Notes under the pieces: model-generated
Database searches by the model: none
Seen by the model: the letters and a program-made list of their open reading frames with translations, nothing else
What the model was told of the DNA's origin: nothing
Position numbers and translations under genes: made by a program
NCBI GenBank assembly: GCA_022376515.1
Contig: WTXI01000025.1
Location: 62,001 to 126,000 of the forward strand
DNA: 64,000 nt
Direction: 5' to 3'
Source: Lactifluus volemus
Taxonomy: Eukaryota > Basidiomycota > Agaricomycetes > Russulales > Russulaceae
Part shown: positions 46,024 to 57,933 of the stretch, in pieces
Layout of the letters: every line of letters begins with the position of its first letter
Position numbering within the stretch: the stretch's first letter is position 1

Positions 46024-47332
46024 TGAATTCCCCGGCCGGACTTACGTTCCTTTCTCTCCGCGGCGCCGCTCCGGCCTCATATCCCAACTCTGTTCCGAGC
46101 ATTCCACCAATCCCATTCATTCGGCGTGCGCCTCTTCCTACTTCTCAATGGAAATAACAAGCTCATCACTTCCATAATATCCTTACGACTATCCCGCTCC
46201 ACGTTCGACTTGACCCTCACGGCCGCCCATCGCGCGCACCCTCATAAAACTGCATCTTCTCACCGTGGTCATGCAAAGAAAGTCTGTCCCGTAACGGCGG
46301 ATCAGAAGCATCTTCACCTTCCGCTCGAGGTCTAGAACCTCTCCCCTTATCCTCGTGCGTTGCTTTCCGCGGCTTCCGATAACACCTGCCTTCTCAAAAT
46401 CGCTGTATTCACTTGTCCGTCGCCTTTTGGGCCCCCTTTACCAAATTAAGACTTCCCAACGGAGGTGTAGTCGACACACCCCGAAAACCCCTCACAACTC
46501 CGAGAAACGTGATTAATTACCGGCGTCAACGGGACCGCAGCAGCGTGAGATGTGAGATGGATACACTGGGTACTGGCACCATTGAAAAGACTAAAATACT
46601 CTAATTGACATAGAATTAAGGCTGAAAGGGTTTGGGTTGAACGTTGAACTGTCAGCTCGAAAAAAAAAAAAGTTTCAAAGTCTTTTTCGAAGGTCCGAGG
46701 ATGTGACCAGCTCTGATAGCCAGCTCTGATAGTGGCGATGCTCCTTTCCTTTGTCCCTTGACACAGGGCGTCTACCCTTATCTCTCACCAGTAGTCGCCT
46801 TGGTGGATTAGGCTCGGCCCTCGGAACTTTGAGTCAGGGTCAGACCCGAGGGTCGTCGGAACTGCAAAGCAAGCTTGAGACGACACATGACTCGGTCCGA
46901 CTTTTGCAGTATAAGTAACTCGGCACTTAAGTAACTTTGGCACGTAACGTCCTTAAAGCCATGATCCAAGTGATAGGATTCTGTACTTAACAACGGGACA
47001 CTGCTGCTGTGTCATGCACACGGAAAGCTAGTCCAGGGTTCCCAACATGGATTGTACATGCCTGCGAATTTTTAGGGTTCTGACAGTCGTACCAAGGTCC
47101 ATTGAAAGAGGAATAAAACTAATATAAGGGACTTACAAATACTATAGGTAAAAATAAGATAATTTGGAGTTTTTCCCATTACAGCTCGAACCTCGCTGAG
47201 GATCCCTGCCATTATCAACCAACATGTCTGCTCCCGCTGCTCTGCCTGGCCTCAGCCTTTACAGGAAGGGTGCCGAGTCTTGCTTTTGTCTCCCAAAGCA
47301 CGGTGTCTGGCGTGTAAATTATCCAATGAATA
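46024..47332 (+). other. Intergenic 1.3 kb, nothing recognised
   Basis: It lies upstream of septin-like 2 (-) and downstream of the Zn2Cys6 gene (-). A 14-bp tandem doublet (CCAGCTCTGATAG twice) occurs at about 46708-46736. No other repeat, RNA gene or motif-bearing frame was seen. Confidence 0.4.
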
Positions 47333-48788
47333 TCAGGTCGTGCATTCACGTGACAGCCCCAACCCTGGCGAAGGCGAAGAGAATGTAGTGAGAAAGGCCC
47401 TGTCGAGGCTACTCGCCTGCCACTGGGGGTCCTGACCCTCCTCACAGTTGGTTGGTGGTAGTCCGAAGCTGTCCGCACCGGGCGCCTGTATTGAAGGGAA
47501 AGGCATGTCAAGGGAAAGGTTGGGAATGGTGGGCAGCCCTTCTTCGGGCGTCGAACGCTCCGTGCGTGCATCCATCTCGCGAACTTTCGCGAGTTTCCTA
47601 CTCCCCCTCGGAGCTTTTCCAGGACCTCTTCGTCGAGGTGTGGCCTGATAGATGCACTCCTTTTCTCGCTTGATACACGCCTTGCATTTTGGCCTTTCAC
47701 CACTACAGCCAAGTTTCCTTTCTGGAGGGGGAAAATTACGTCAATAATGAGAAATGCAGAACTGACCCACAATATGGCGTCCACAAGCAGCCACAGGCAC
47801 GGTGCGACTTGTCATGAACTTCCTTCAAAGACACTCACCTCTACAGAAATTGCAAGCAATTTCTGTCTTCTTTTTAGGCCTTCGTAAAGGTGGCAAATCT
47901 GCCCGTGGATTGACGGCTCTCCGCTTTCCCTTGCGCCCAACTTTCTTTGGATTCTCTTCTTCAACTGGATCCCCTTGGCCAGCCTCAGAAGAAGATCCAT
48001 CAACGGTTGTCGGTGGCCCTGCTAAGCCCAGCAAAACGGAATCGAGTACTGGGCTTACAAAGTCGTCTGGGCTTGGAAGTTCCGGAAGACTGTGAGAAGC
48101 AGCGGGCTGTATGTATGGTTGGGTGTGCATTTGGGTGGAAGAACTGCTCGAGTTTGGATCCGGACGAGCATATGACCGCGCACTTGGTCCCTCTGGCGCA
48201 GCGACATAGGGTATAAAGCTGAAACGACTAGATGATGGTTCGGCCATCGCTCTCTGTGGCCGCACGATGTGAGTGCTGAAGGAGTACCCTGACCAACGTA
48301 ATTCGTCAGACGACTAACGTGAGCCCTGGTTAGAGGAGCATACGAGAATGGCCTTCGGGTTGTTCGACGGGAACTGCTCGCCAAACTGAAGGGTGCGCCC
48401 TGCGCGGTGAGGAATGGCTTCCTCCAACAACATTGGAATCGTCAGCGCGCGTATAACTTTCGGCATGCCCTATACGCTGCTGGGAAGGAAAGTGCTCATC
48501 CATTGGAGGAACGTCGGTCTGGTAAACATCGATCGGCAAGCAATTTGTCGGCTCCGATGGCTGACTTTCGAGGGAAGGAATCCCAGGCTCTCGCAAGGTA
48601 TACGGCGGGGGGGGATACGTGTAAAATGCGGGGTCGGTCGTAGACCGCTGCCCACCTGACCACAAAATTGGTGGAGCTGCTATGGTCGACCCGCTTTGCG
48701 ATGACTGTGGTGCCGACTTTAGGTGTCTGTGGAGGGGGGGAGGAAGAGAGCTTCGGCTGGGACTCGGGGAACGGTCATTCTCCTCCAT
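47333..48788 (-). CDS. Zn2Cys6 transcription factor
   Basis: The start MEENDRSPSPSRSSLPPPLH opens a long disordered, Ser/Pro/Tyr-rich region (YTYPPPPYTLREPGIPSLES). Later exons contain AMAEPSSSRFSFIPYVAAPE and SLPELPSPDDFVSPVLDSVL. The zinc cluster is RRPKKKTEIACNFCR spliced to GRKLGCSGERPKCKACIKRE and KECIYQATPRRRGPGK, with full six-cysteine spacing. The basic GPGKAPRGSRKL linker follows. No fungal-specific transcription factor domain is present. The protein ends at 47333 with GLGLSRECTT, which may not be the true C-terminus. The arrangement (long disordered N-terminus, cluster in the C-terminal half, ACNFCR start) resembles cluster 1 of the protein at 43-44.5 kb, so the two may be related duplicates. 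Targets are unknown. Confidence 0.75.
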
Positions 48789-49851
48789 AATTGAGGGTTT
48801 CGTTCAAGACACCGGCCACGGCTAGCAGCTGAAAATGGGACGGGGAGGGGGACTGAAGGCTTTGGACTGGGCTCTCGATGAGGCAATCAGTCCGAAGGCG
48901 AGAAGAAAATTCGTCGGCCCATGCGCGATCGCACCAAAAGGCGGACGGCGAGCAGAGGGGGAGCAACAGGGGTCCCACCGGAGGCGACGAATTGCCCATA
49001 AGGTTTGCTTCCGCTACCTGATGTACATCTACTGCGTAAAAATCTGAGTGAGGGGCTACCGCAGGATGCAAACTCCTCATGCCCCTCTACAGAATTTTAT
49101 CTACAGGTTGTTTGGAGATGAAGGGATGACGCGCTGACGCACCAGCGCCAGAACAACAATCATAATCTTGCGGTCGACTCAAAATTTCCGCTCAGCTCTG
49201 GAAACTCCGCACGTCATCAAATAATAGGGATGCGCTTCTCAATTGTCGTTCCAACCGTCGTTTCTCACTGCGATTTTTTTTTCCTTTACGAGTACCATAC
49301 TATGCGAAGACTAAGAACTGCAATGCAGGGGACACTAGCACAGATCTTAGCGAGGAAGATTTCCGGATATGGTACGTTGGGTCCAAGGACGTGGTCATCA
49401 CTTCGGGGGGGTTTATCGATTACAATCCTTTCGAGTTTCACCCCAAGACCTCTTTGCAACGCAGTTCCGTAAACAAAAAGCTGCTCGATAATAATGGATT
49501 CAAAATTTATCTCATTCATACACTAATGCTTCTACGTGTAAATCACAATTCGGCCCAATTCTTCCCTTGATTTGGGCATTTCCCCTCGATTGATAAATTG
49601 TTTCGGGGTCATGCTACTCGGCACTGGCAGACCGAGGAGTCCCCCCTGCCATAGACACATGCATCATTTTTTTTTGGTGCCCAGCAACTTCGGGGCTAAT
49701 TTCCAGTCGATCGCAAACGATTGAGAGTAGAGTGTGAGAGGGGAGAGCTAGCTCAAGCCTGAGAGCCACAGCGAGCGACTGATGGTACATTGCTGACTAA
49801 TCAAAAAAGTTCATTGAGAACGCGTTGATTGGTTCGTTCGGACGGACGGAC
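48789..49851 (+). other. Intergenic 1.1 kb between divergent genes
   Basis: This is the shared upstream region of the Zn2Cys6 gene (-) and ILV3 (+). Short open frames at 49230-49520 have no motifs. No repeats were found. Confidence 0.4.
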
Positions 49852-52216
49852 ATGTCAAAGCTATTAGCTCGTCGCTCTAGGAAATTTGCTGTGCAGGCAT
49901 CCTCCAGGACGTTTTCGTCATGCTCTCTGAGCATGGGTGAAAAAGCTGTGATGAACAGATACTCCAAGACCGTCACACATCCAAAAGATCAAGGCGCCAG
50001 CCAGGCAGGTTTTTGTTTTGGTCTCCAACCGATTGGGTGTTCACCTTAGGCAATCGTGGTTCAGGCAATGCTTTATGCTACGGATGGTATCCGTTCCGAT
50101 GATGATTTCAACAAAGCGATGGTCGGAGTGGCGAGTGTTTGGTGCGTGATGTTCTTCATTGACCCCCCTCACATCGGCTGATGGACCCATAGGTATGAGG
50201 GTAACCCGTAAGTCTCGTTCAATATTCCCTTTTACTGTGAATACCGAGAGGCCTCCTTCAAAGCTGCAACCGCCATTTACTGGGCTTAGGTCAACGTGCC
50301 AAGGTTTCGCTCTCTAATGCGGGCATCGTCGGCTACCAGTTCGGAACAGTAGGCGTCAGCGATGGCATCAGCATGGGAACGCGTGGGATGTCCTATTCTC
50401 TCCAATCTAGGGATCTCATTGCCGACCAAGTCGAGACGGCTGCTGGCGGACATTGGCTCGACGGTATGGTCGTTATTCCGGGGTGCGACAAAAATATGCC
50501 TGGTGTCCTCATGGCTCGTACGCCCACATTTGCTTGTTTTCCTGACATAGCATAAATGATGCCTTCAAAGTTGGTAGACTGAACCGCCCAGGTCTCATGG
50601 TGTACGGTGGCACTATCCGTCCTGGTTCATGCGAAGGCGCCCCACAACTAGATATCGTTTCCGCTTTCCAATCATACGGGAAATATTTGCAAGACGGTCA
50701 AACGCCAGAAGCGGAGAAGGAACGGTATAACACTGTGCGGCATGCGTGTCCAGGTCCAGGCGCATGCGGAGGGGTATGCCAATACCTCGTTGTTCAGATT
50801 TCTCAAGCTCACAGAGAAGAAAGATGTACACAGCAAACACGATGGCCAGCGCTGCAGAGGCCCTCGGTATGACGTTACCGGGCTCATCCTCGTTCCCAGC
50901 TGAAAGCCCCGAGAAACTGGTCGAATGCGACTCGGTCGGTGCGGCGATGCATAATCTCTTGGAAAAGAACACCCTTCCCAGGCACATCATGACTCGTTCC
51001 GCGTTTGAAAATGCAATGGTGTGTGTACTTTGCTTGTTCCGGGGTGTAGTCGGCAGCTTCATTCCGTTCTAGGTTTTAACCATGATTCTCGGTGGTTCTA
51101 CCAATGCAGTTCTACACCTAATTGCTATTGCCCATTCTGTGGGCATAAAACTAGAGCTGTCCGACTTCCAAAATGTGTCAGATAGAGTGCCATTCCTCGC
51201 GGATCTCAAGCCTAGCGGTAAATATGTAATGGAGGATGTGCACAAAATCGGCGGCATTCCTAGTAAGTCCTTGTGAGCTCCTTACTACCTCTTTCATGTC
51301 CTCAAATGACGTAGAGGTCCTCGCATATCTCCTAAAAAAGAACCTCATCGATGGTAATAATATGACTGTTACTGGTCAGACTCTCGGGGAGAACCTTGAG
51401 CGCTGGACTCATGAACACGGCGAACTATCAAATAGCCAGGAAGTTATCCGACCCTTGGAAAGGCCCATCAAAGAGACCGGTCACATCAGGTTCGCCAGAC
51501 AAATTGTTTTTTTTACCTTTGATCTGAGTAGTGTGGTAGGGTACTGACGGGTAACCTGGCGCCTGGAGGTGCGATAGCGAAGATCACCGGCAAGGAGGGC
51601 CTTGGTTTCACTGGAAAAGCGCGTGCGTTCGACTCTGAAGACGAATTTGTACACGCCGTCGAGAGCGGGTCAATCAAAAAGGGTGAAAAGACGGTTATCG
51701 TTCTGAGGTATCTCGGACCGAAAGGTGGCCCCGGTACGTCGCTTCAAACATCGGAAGTTGGAGCCACTGACGAGGAAAATGTGACATCAGGGATGCCAGA
51801 AATGCTTAAACCCACAAGTCTAATCATGGGTGCCGGACTTGGCCAAGACGTGGCCTGTGTAACTGATGGAAGGTTCAGTGGAGGGTGAGTACCTCATTTC
51901 ACAATTCCTTGTTTTAGGTGTCCCTCAAGCGCTTATGTCGACTTTTGACTTACTATTGCAAAGTTCCCATGGGTTTGTCATTGGCCACGTTGTCCCTGAA
52001 GCTCAAGTAGGTGGCCCTATTGCACTTGTGCGCGACGGCGATATTATCGCGGTGGACGCCATCAAAAATACAATCGACCTGCAGGTCACAGCAGACGAGC
52101 TTGAGCGTCGCCGGCAGGAATGGACTGCCCCGCCATTCAAGGCCCACCAGGGAACTTTGTACAAGTATATTAAAGTTGTGGAGGATGCCAGCCACGGGTG
52201 TATTACAGATGCCTGA
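49852..52216 (+). CDS. ILV3: Dihydroxy-acid dehydratase, mitochondrial
   Basis: It catalyses the third step of valine and isoleucine synthesis in mitochondria with an Fe-S cluster. The N-terminus [20 protein letters not shown], with SSCSLSMG, is a likely transit peptide. [20 protein letters not shown] follows. The cluster cysteines lie in [12 protein letters not shown] and [17 protein letters not shown]. Substrate and Mg motifs are [45 protein letters not shown] and [21 protein letters not shown]. The end is [18 protein letters not shown]. About eleven short introns interrupt it. The frame is intact once spliced, including LGRLNRPG across the intron near 50520-50570. Converges on RIO1 with only 44 bp between stop codons. 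Confidence 0.94.
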
Positions 52217-52260
52217 GTACCGTTTATCGCGCTGCGGCGCTATCGGGGCAAGTACCGAAG

Positions 52261-54193
52261 TCAGCGTGAAGCCTTCATACGCTTCTTCTTCTCCGCCTTG
52301 GGCATCTTTGATCTTCGCTTTTCTCGCTGTTCGAGTTTTGTGGCCTTCTTTCGCTCCTAGGCACGAAGAGGTCAGACGACAGTGCGAACATATATTTTGT
52401 CAAATATACCTTCTTTAGCTCTCGGTCCTCATGGCGATGACCGCGGGGGCGTTTGTCCTCAAAAGATTTGCTATCCCTCCTTCTGCCTCGCTGCTAGTAT
52501 CGCTCACACTGTCTTGAGAGTCGCCATCTGGGAGAGATACGTGCAACTCCTGACTATCCTCGATTTGTGGATTGTCTGTCTCTCCCAGCGCCTGTTTACC
52601 TGGGCGCACCAGCTTGATCGTGTCGGCGTAGATCGGCTTCTGCCAATTGTCCAGCGAGAGCGCCGCAACTTCACGCTCTGGATCGTAGAGTTCGCCGAGA
52701 GTACGAGGAATGTATGACTTTTCGAATATGGCGTCTTCGTGTGCGGATTGTCTGATGGCCGCGATGCTGGGATCAAACCCTGGTGGACCTTCGGTATCCC
52801 CAAGCTCGAGCCATCTCTTGAACGTGTCTTCATCGCTGAGGTGATCCATAGTGTCCAGTTGTTCCCTCACGATGAACTCGAAACAGCGCCGCAAACCAAG
52901 ACAGCGGGTCCCCATTTTCGAGAAGAAGTCCTCGACGTTCTTGATATCGCTACGCAAGAAATCAAACGCAGAAGGATGATCATGTTCCACGCTCTGAGAA
53001 ACATCGATGATGTAGAGGTGACCTTCGTGATAGAGGACGTTGTATTCGGAGAGGTCAGCGTGCACAAGTTTGCATTGATGAAATAGCTTGCGCATGTCGA
53101 GTATGAGCTCAGCATAGAGAAAGGCATAGATCGATTGGTCATCAATTTCAGCATCCTTCAACCGAGGTGAAGCCCTAGCGTCGGCAAAGTTAGGCATATC
53201 AAGTGAATGCGGCGTTACGTCTACGCACCAGCCTTCTCTGTCTCCGAGGAAGCTCATAACCAAGACGTTCTCCCGAACTTCGAGCGGCTCTGGACAGGGT
53301 ATTCCTGCCGCGCGGAGTCGCCTAAGGTTGCGCAGCTCCTTCTCGGCCCATAAGCGGACCATCTTTCGCGGGTTTTTACGATTGTAGCCGCGGCGGAAGC
53401 GATACTCGCCCGACACATACCGGTCGCGATCTTTGAAAACGAGAATCGATGTTTTGTAGATCTTGAGCGCCAAATGGGCGGACTCGGGCGTGAGGGCATG
53501 ATAGACGTTAGCCTATGACAAGGATTATATATGGTTCAGAGCCAGCGACAATGTCAAGAGCTCCACCAACCTCTTTGCCGGTGCTCACACATCCGTTGAC
53601 CTCGTGGATCAACCCGCGACCAATCATCTTGAAAAGAATGATGCGAGTACGGGGGTCAAGTACCTGCTCGTTTGTCGCGCGGTCGGACTTGTCTTTCATA
53701 TTTGCGTATGAGCTAGGCCCCTTTCTATTGACACCCACACCCATCATGTATGGGACATCGATATTAGCTAGACGTGATGAGTACTTCGCGAGAGCTACGA
53801 GTTGATCTGATGGTGGCGATCTCGAAGTGGTCGGGGTAGTTTTGGGTCGATTGACAGGCGGGAGAGAGGCGACCGATGTGGTTTCTCTGATTGCTGAAGC
53901 CACGCCTTGGGCATTACCCGAGTTCACAGAAAGATATTGTCGTAGACGATTGTATTGTTTGGTAAAGTCTTGCAGAAAAAGAAAATATCAAAAGACATAT
54001 CCTCGCAGCGGTAGGATAAGATTTTCCTACCCCGTTCGGCGATCTCCCAGTCTTCATCCTCGACTCTTGTGTCGTCTAAATCTTCGGAGTAAAGGTCATC
54101 GTCTCCCACTGAGCTGTCTTCCGAGAGATCCAGAGGGGTATCATCGATATAATGATATCGTCGTGCATCGACGGCAGGTAATGGCGCAGACAT
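52261..54193 (-). CDS. RIO1: Atypical protein kinase RIO1, one frame break
   Basis: RIO1 is an ATPase/kinase that acts in final cytoplasmic maturation of the 40S subunit. The start [20 protein letters not shown] leads to an acidic region and, after an intron, [13 protein letters not shown]. The RIO motifs are [11 protein letters not shown] spliced to the [20 protein letters not shown] exon, [11 protein letters not shown] (catalytic loop) and [15 protein letters not shown] (metal-binding loop). Near the C-terminus, one more G in the run at 52475-52477 joins SSEAEGG to [21 protein letters not shown] last exon encodes a Lys-rich tail ([20 protein letters not shown]), stopping at 52261. Without correction the frame ends about 20 codons later with no basic tail. 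As RIO1 is essential in yeast, a base-calling error is likely. Confidence 0.92.
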
Positions 54194-54322
54194 CGATATG
54201 GAGGAATCTTACGTCACGCTCATCCCTAAAGTCATGTTAAAATTCTTCTTGCCCCTGTACCACATCATCCCTGTCCACACCCCTCACTCACTCACATACA
54301 GCACGCTTCACCTGGACCCGCA

Positions 54323-54984
54323 ATGCAAATCATCTCAGAACTTAGGAAGAGGTCTCCCTTCACATTCGCAAGCGATGAGAGCTACCCGGGTTTTGCCATC
54401 CTGGACGACCAAGGTAAGTTGTCGCCCGGCGTGCCTAGTTTCCTTAGTTGGTCAATTTAACTTTTTCCGTTCAGAGCAAGAAGAGATAATACAGACGTTG
54501 AAAAAAGAAAACGATGCATCTGATTCGAAAATTAGGAATTTCCTGGATGTCCTTAGACTTGCTTTTACCTTGTTGTCCGTCCCTGTTATTGCTGTCTGCT
54601 CCCGCTCTCCATTAAATTCGCATACTCAGACATGTCATATATCTCTTCCGAAGAACAAACCCACTCAACCCCTTTCTTTCACCCGCTCAACCTCTACGGA
54701 TACCCTTCGACATTCTATTCGCATTGGTTCATATAATGGCCCTGCTAGACATGGGGGATTGCGCCCTATATTGGTCCATGTGTTATCGCGCAAAAGTCTA
54801 TGCAATCACCTTAGTTGCGCCCACGTATTGTGTGCTTACAGGAAAGGGTTTGACCAATACTGCATGGTGGAGCTTCGCCTTTGTAGCGGCAGCTTTGTAC
54901 CATTACTTCCATTCACTCATTCTCCAGGGGGAGAGAAACATATTGGAGCTAAGGGTAATGAGGTATAATGCGAGGGGAGCTTAA
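54323..54984 (+). CDS. Small multi-spanning membrane protein, unknown function
   Basis: Three exons give about 170 residues: MQIISELRKRSPFTFASDES and YPGFAILDDQ, then EQEEIIQTLKKENDASDSKI (charged, helical) with FLDVLRLAFTLL, then HVIYLFRRTNPLNPFLS. The intron at about 54576-54628 (GTCCGTCC..CTCAG) joins TLL to HVIYLF in frame. Likely membrane helices are LDVLRLAFTLLHVIYLF, LRIPFDILFALVHIMALL, VYAITLVAPTYCVLTG and AWWSFAFVAAALYHYF. It ends RYNARGA. I do not recognise a family; similar proteins appear to be conserved in basidiomycetes as far as I recall. It is divergent from RIO1, with 130 bp between start codons. Confidence 0.55.
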
Positions 54985-55803
54985 CTGCGGCCATTCTTTA
55001 CTGCCCCGTCTGACTGACCACGGACATGTGTCACTGGACGCGTTACTCTTGCTGTAATTTTATGCATGGTTCTGGGCGTCGCAGAGTGCTGTTAACGAGA
55101 CCAGCAGATATTGAGCGTGTTCATGGGCCTCCCCACTAGTCTTCTCTAGAAACTGTCGTCTGCGTCATCCAATTGACTAGGCGCGGATTTGATTCGGGTC
55201 GCCAGTGGACTATTTTCACTGCAAGTTCGCAGTGCCCGTGAATCTATCAAGCATGTGTCAAGTATGTGGCGGGACAAAGGACGTGCACTTTGGAGTCCAT
55301 CAACGGCTTGGTCTCACCCATACAACCATTAATCATTCCACCTGTTCCAGTGGTCCTCGTCCTCACTTCCATAGAGCGGTGGGATTTGTTTGCAAATCTA
55401 TATTTTAAAGGGGCACCAGAGATCCGCGGTACTTCGCAGTCTGCCTCAAGAGACACGCCCGCTGAATTTCTGAGTAACTTACCTAGTGACATCCCCTGGT
55501 ACTGATTCTGGTCTGCCTATACGTAAATTCGAGACAGATTGCGCAAAGAGCTGGATGCGGTCATGGTATTGATCAATGCGCAACGTGCGAGGCAACACGC
55601 GGACCGCGCTGACAACCCTTTCATTTCCTGCTTCCGTCTTTGTGTCGTTCAAGTTGAGGATGGATGAGTAGATAAAGAGTTCCGTGCACAGTAAAATACT
55701 GTACTGTGGCATCAAACTTACTGTAAGCGCCACCACAACCACTGTCACCTGGGCTCTCCACTCGCTCTACTTTAGGTCTATTTAGCCACAATTCAACGAC
55801 GTC
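54985..55803 (+). other. 0.8 kb without a recognised gene
   Basis: Two overlapping open frames on minus (55247-55492 and 55479-55748) could be exons of a small gene, joined near 55490 (PGDVT and SLGKLL), but they carry no motif I recognise. I leave them uncalled. Confidence 0.35.
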
Positions 55804-56801
55804 ATGGAATATTACCCTCAGCTGCACCGCGTTCCCCCTTCGACTTTAGTGGAATCATCACATTCCAGAGGAGAGGGCAGTTCTCACCACCCCCAAGAGA
55901 TCACCCTAGACACATCCGTGGACGGCGGAACCATCTACGTGCTTTCTAGTCCCCCCTCCACCTCCCGCAGCGCAGCCAGATCCCAGCTAAACGTACGCTC
56001 TGTACGGGTCGTCCCTTCCAAACAAACGCCTCGGGCAGATAGTAGCAAAGAAACCGATCGTACTCGGCGCGCCATACCTGAGCGGCGGCGCAGCATGGGT
56101 CCGGAATGTACGAGTGGGAGCGCACGCCCTCTCCACCGCTCTCACAACTGTCTTGCAAGACAGATGAGTCCATCGTCGAAGAGTGGGATCGCACTGCACG
56201 CGTCATCAAACTAGATGGAAGCGTCCCCGAGGAGGAGGAGGAGGAGGACTTCTTGCCCGCCAGTCGATGGGACATCGTACCCGAATGTCAACTTCCAGGA
56301 GCTCCCAGGCACACGTACTTTCTTCGTATGCACGGCCGTCCGCTCGAGTCGCACGAGCCGCCAGCAGAACCGACGCACGCGCACTCGCTCACGCGCACAC
56401 CACCACCACCACCCACCCCAGAGCCTCTTCTCTCAGGAAGGTTCCGGCTACCCCTTCTCTCATTTTTTGCTTCCTTGCTCTCCGTAGATGACTCGACCTT
56501 GCGTCTCGTCACACACCTACCCGCACATTCGGTGATACTGTTTCCTGGTCCTGTATCTTTTCCTTCCGATGAAGGTGCCCGTGGGACAAGCGACTCGGGC
56601 GAGACCCACGGAATCGATGCGCTTCTCGAGCCTTCTAGTAGCCAGCAAAGAGCACTCCGAGATGGCCTCGCTGTCGTGTGCGACGAGACTATTCTGCCAT
56701 CCAACCCGTTCGGCTTATCAATGTCACCCTTGGTGGGTTTGTTGGACATTGTCAGAGGCGTTTGTGTGGGGAGTAGAGCATCCCTACGCGAGGTCTGGTA
56801 A
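55804..56801 (+). CDS. Uncharacterised Ser/Pro-rich acidic protein, one frame break
   Basis: The start MEYYPQLHRVPPSTLVESSH opens a disordered N-terminal half with RSVRVVPSKQTPRADSSKET and RRAIPERRRSMGPE. The frame then switches; one extra A at 56105-56106 would join SMGPE to MYEWERTPSPPLSQ. The second half has a six-Glu run (VPEEEEEEDFLP), DIVPECQLPGAPRHTYFLRM, a Pro/Thr stretch and the most structured part, LPLLSFFASLLSVDDSTLRL then VILFPGPVSFPSDEGA. There is no known domain, signal peptide or membrane helix. A small intron near 56440-56485 is possible. Length is about 330 residues. I cannot propose a function. Confidence 0.4.
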
Positions 56802-57218
56802 AGCAAAGATGTTTGCTGGTCGTTCAGATCTGCTTCGATACTAGTATGAAGTTGGGCATATTATTGTATACTGTATATCAATATCTCAGACGTCTTTCGG
56901 ATTCAATCGAGTCTATGGTGAATCACCACCTGGCAGAACTGCTACTCCACTGCCTGCGCTGGGTTCTGGCCAGAACCTCGGTGCGCACTGGCGCAACTAT
57001 GTTTTGAATGGTGGATCCTAATGGTAGCACATTCCCCACCTATCATTACCCCCAGTGACCGTTGAATAGCGGGGTATTAGCGTAAACCACATGGCCACAT
57101 AACATAGGACCCATTAAAGATGGAGTTGGAAGCATTTCCTTGCAGTTGGCGCACGGGAGCATGCGATCATAATGTCAAAGGCGTCATGAATTACGCGCGG
57201 CGTACAGAGAAGGGGACA
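56802..57218 (+). other. Intergenic 0.4 kb, nothing seen
   Basis: This is the gap between two convergent genes (unknown protein + and RPS19 -). No motif-bearing frame, repeat or RNA gene was found. Confidence 0.4.
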
Positions 57219-57794
57219 TCACTCCTCGTCTTCATCATCTTCCTCTTCCTCATCATCATCTTCCTCCTCCCGCTCTGCCTCAACAACAGCGGTAGCGATT
57301 CGGTCGAGATCACGCTGTCCATCTTGTGAGATACGGCGTCCACCATTTGGGCCCTGTTCGAGCACGCCAATCTTCTCTAGTGACTGGCAAATTTTGCGCT
57401 GGACAGCAGAGGAAGCATCCCCATGATGTGAAGGTCGATTCCCACGACGGTTTCGACCCCCATGAAGTTTTGCAAGGGCACCAATTCCAACGTCTTTGCG
57501 AAGATAGATGTGCCGTGCTACAGCGGCTGCACCCGAGTTAGCACAGCTTTTGGTTGTCATTTGTGTTTGTGAACGCACCGGCACGGACGTAATACCAGTC
57601 TGGATCGTACGGTGCGAGCTCCTTGTACGCGCCAGTTTTGACAATGTCAACCCATGCAGGAACCTCGAGCTTGCCCGATCGCTTAAGATGGGATGCGTAC
57701 GCAGCAATAAAGGCTTCTGCACTGAAAATATATGAGAATTTAGGTTCAAGAAATAAGAAAACGGGACAGACCTGATATCGCGTACACCGGGCAT
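57219..57794 (-). CDS. RPS19: 40S ribosomal protein S19 (eS19) with long acidic tail
   Basis: It is a component of the small subunit head, needed for 18S rRNA maturation. It reads MPGVRDI, then by splicing [48 protein letters not shown] and, after a second intron at about 57588-57530, [58 protein letters not shown] and [15 protein letters not shown] complete the normal fold. The C-terminus continues with an all-acidic tract ([18 protein letters not shown]) of about 18 residues. Most eS19 proteins end within a few residues after the equivalent of DLDRIA..V. The tract is encoded by GA-rich sequence and its exact length should be treated with care. Confidence 0.93.
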   Translation of the reverse strand: MPGVRDIRSVPFSYFLNLNSHIFSVQKPLLLRTHPILSDRASSRFLHGLTLSKLARTRSSHRTIQTGITSVPVRSQTQMTTKSCANSGAAAVARHIYLRKDVGIGALAKLHGGRNRRGNRPSHHGDASSAVQRKICQSLEKIGVLEQGPNGGRRISQDGQRDLDRIATAVVEAEREEEDDDEEEEDDEDEE

Positions 57795-57933
57795 TTTGGG
57801 TGATTGATGTTGAGAGAGGTGGATTAGTTAGAGTTTCGAATCCCGACAGCCACATGTACAGTAGGATAATTATGACATAATACCATCCTTATAAGTAGTT
57901 ATTATATGTAAGCCTTTTTTTCTGGTTTTGACC

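Noticed and set aside
57825..57860. tRNA B-box-like GTTTCGAATCCCG
   Set aside because: No matching A box, cloverleaf or acceptor stem can be built; it falls in the short leader between RPS19 and the F-box gene.
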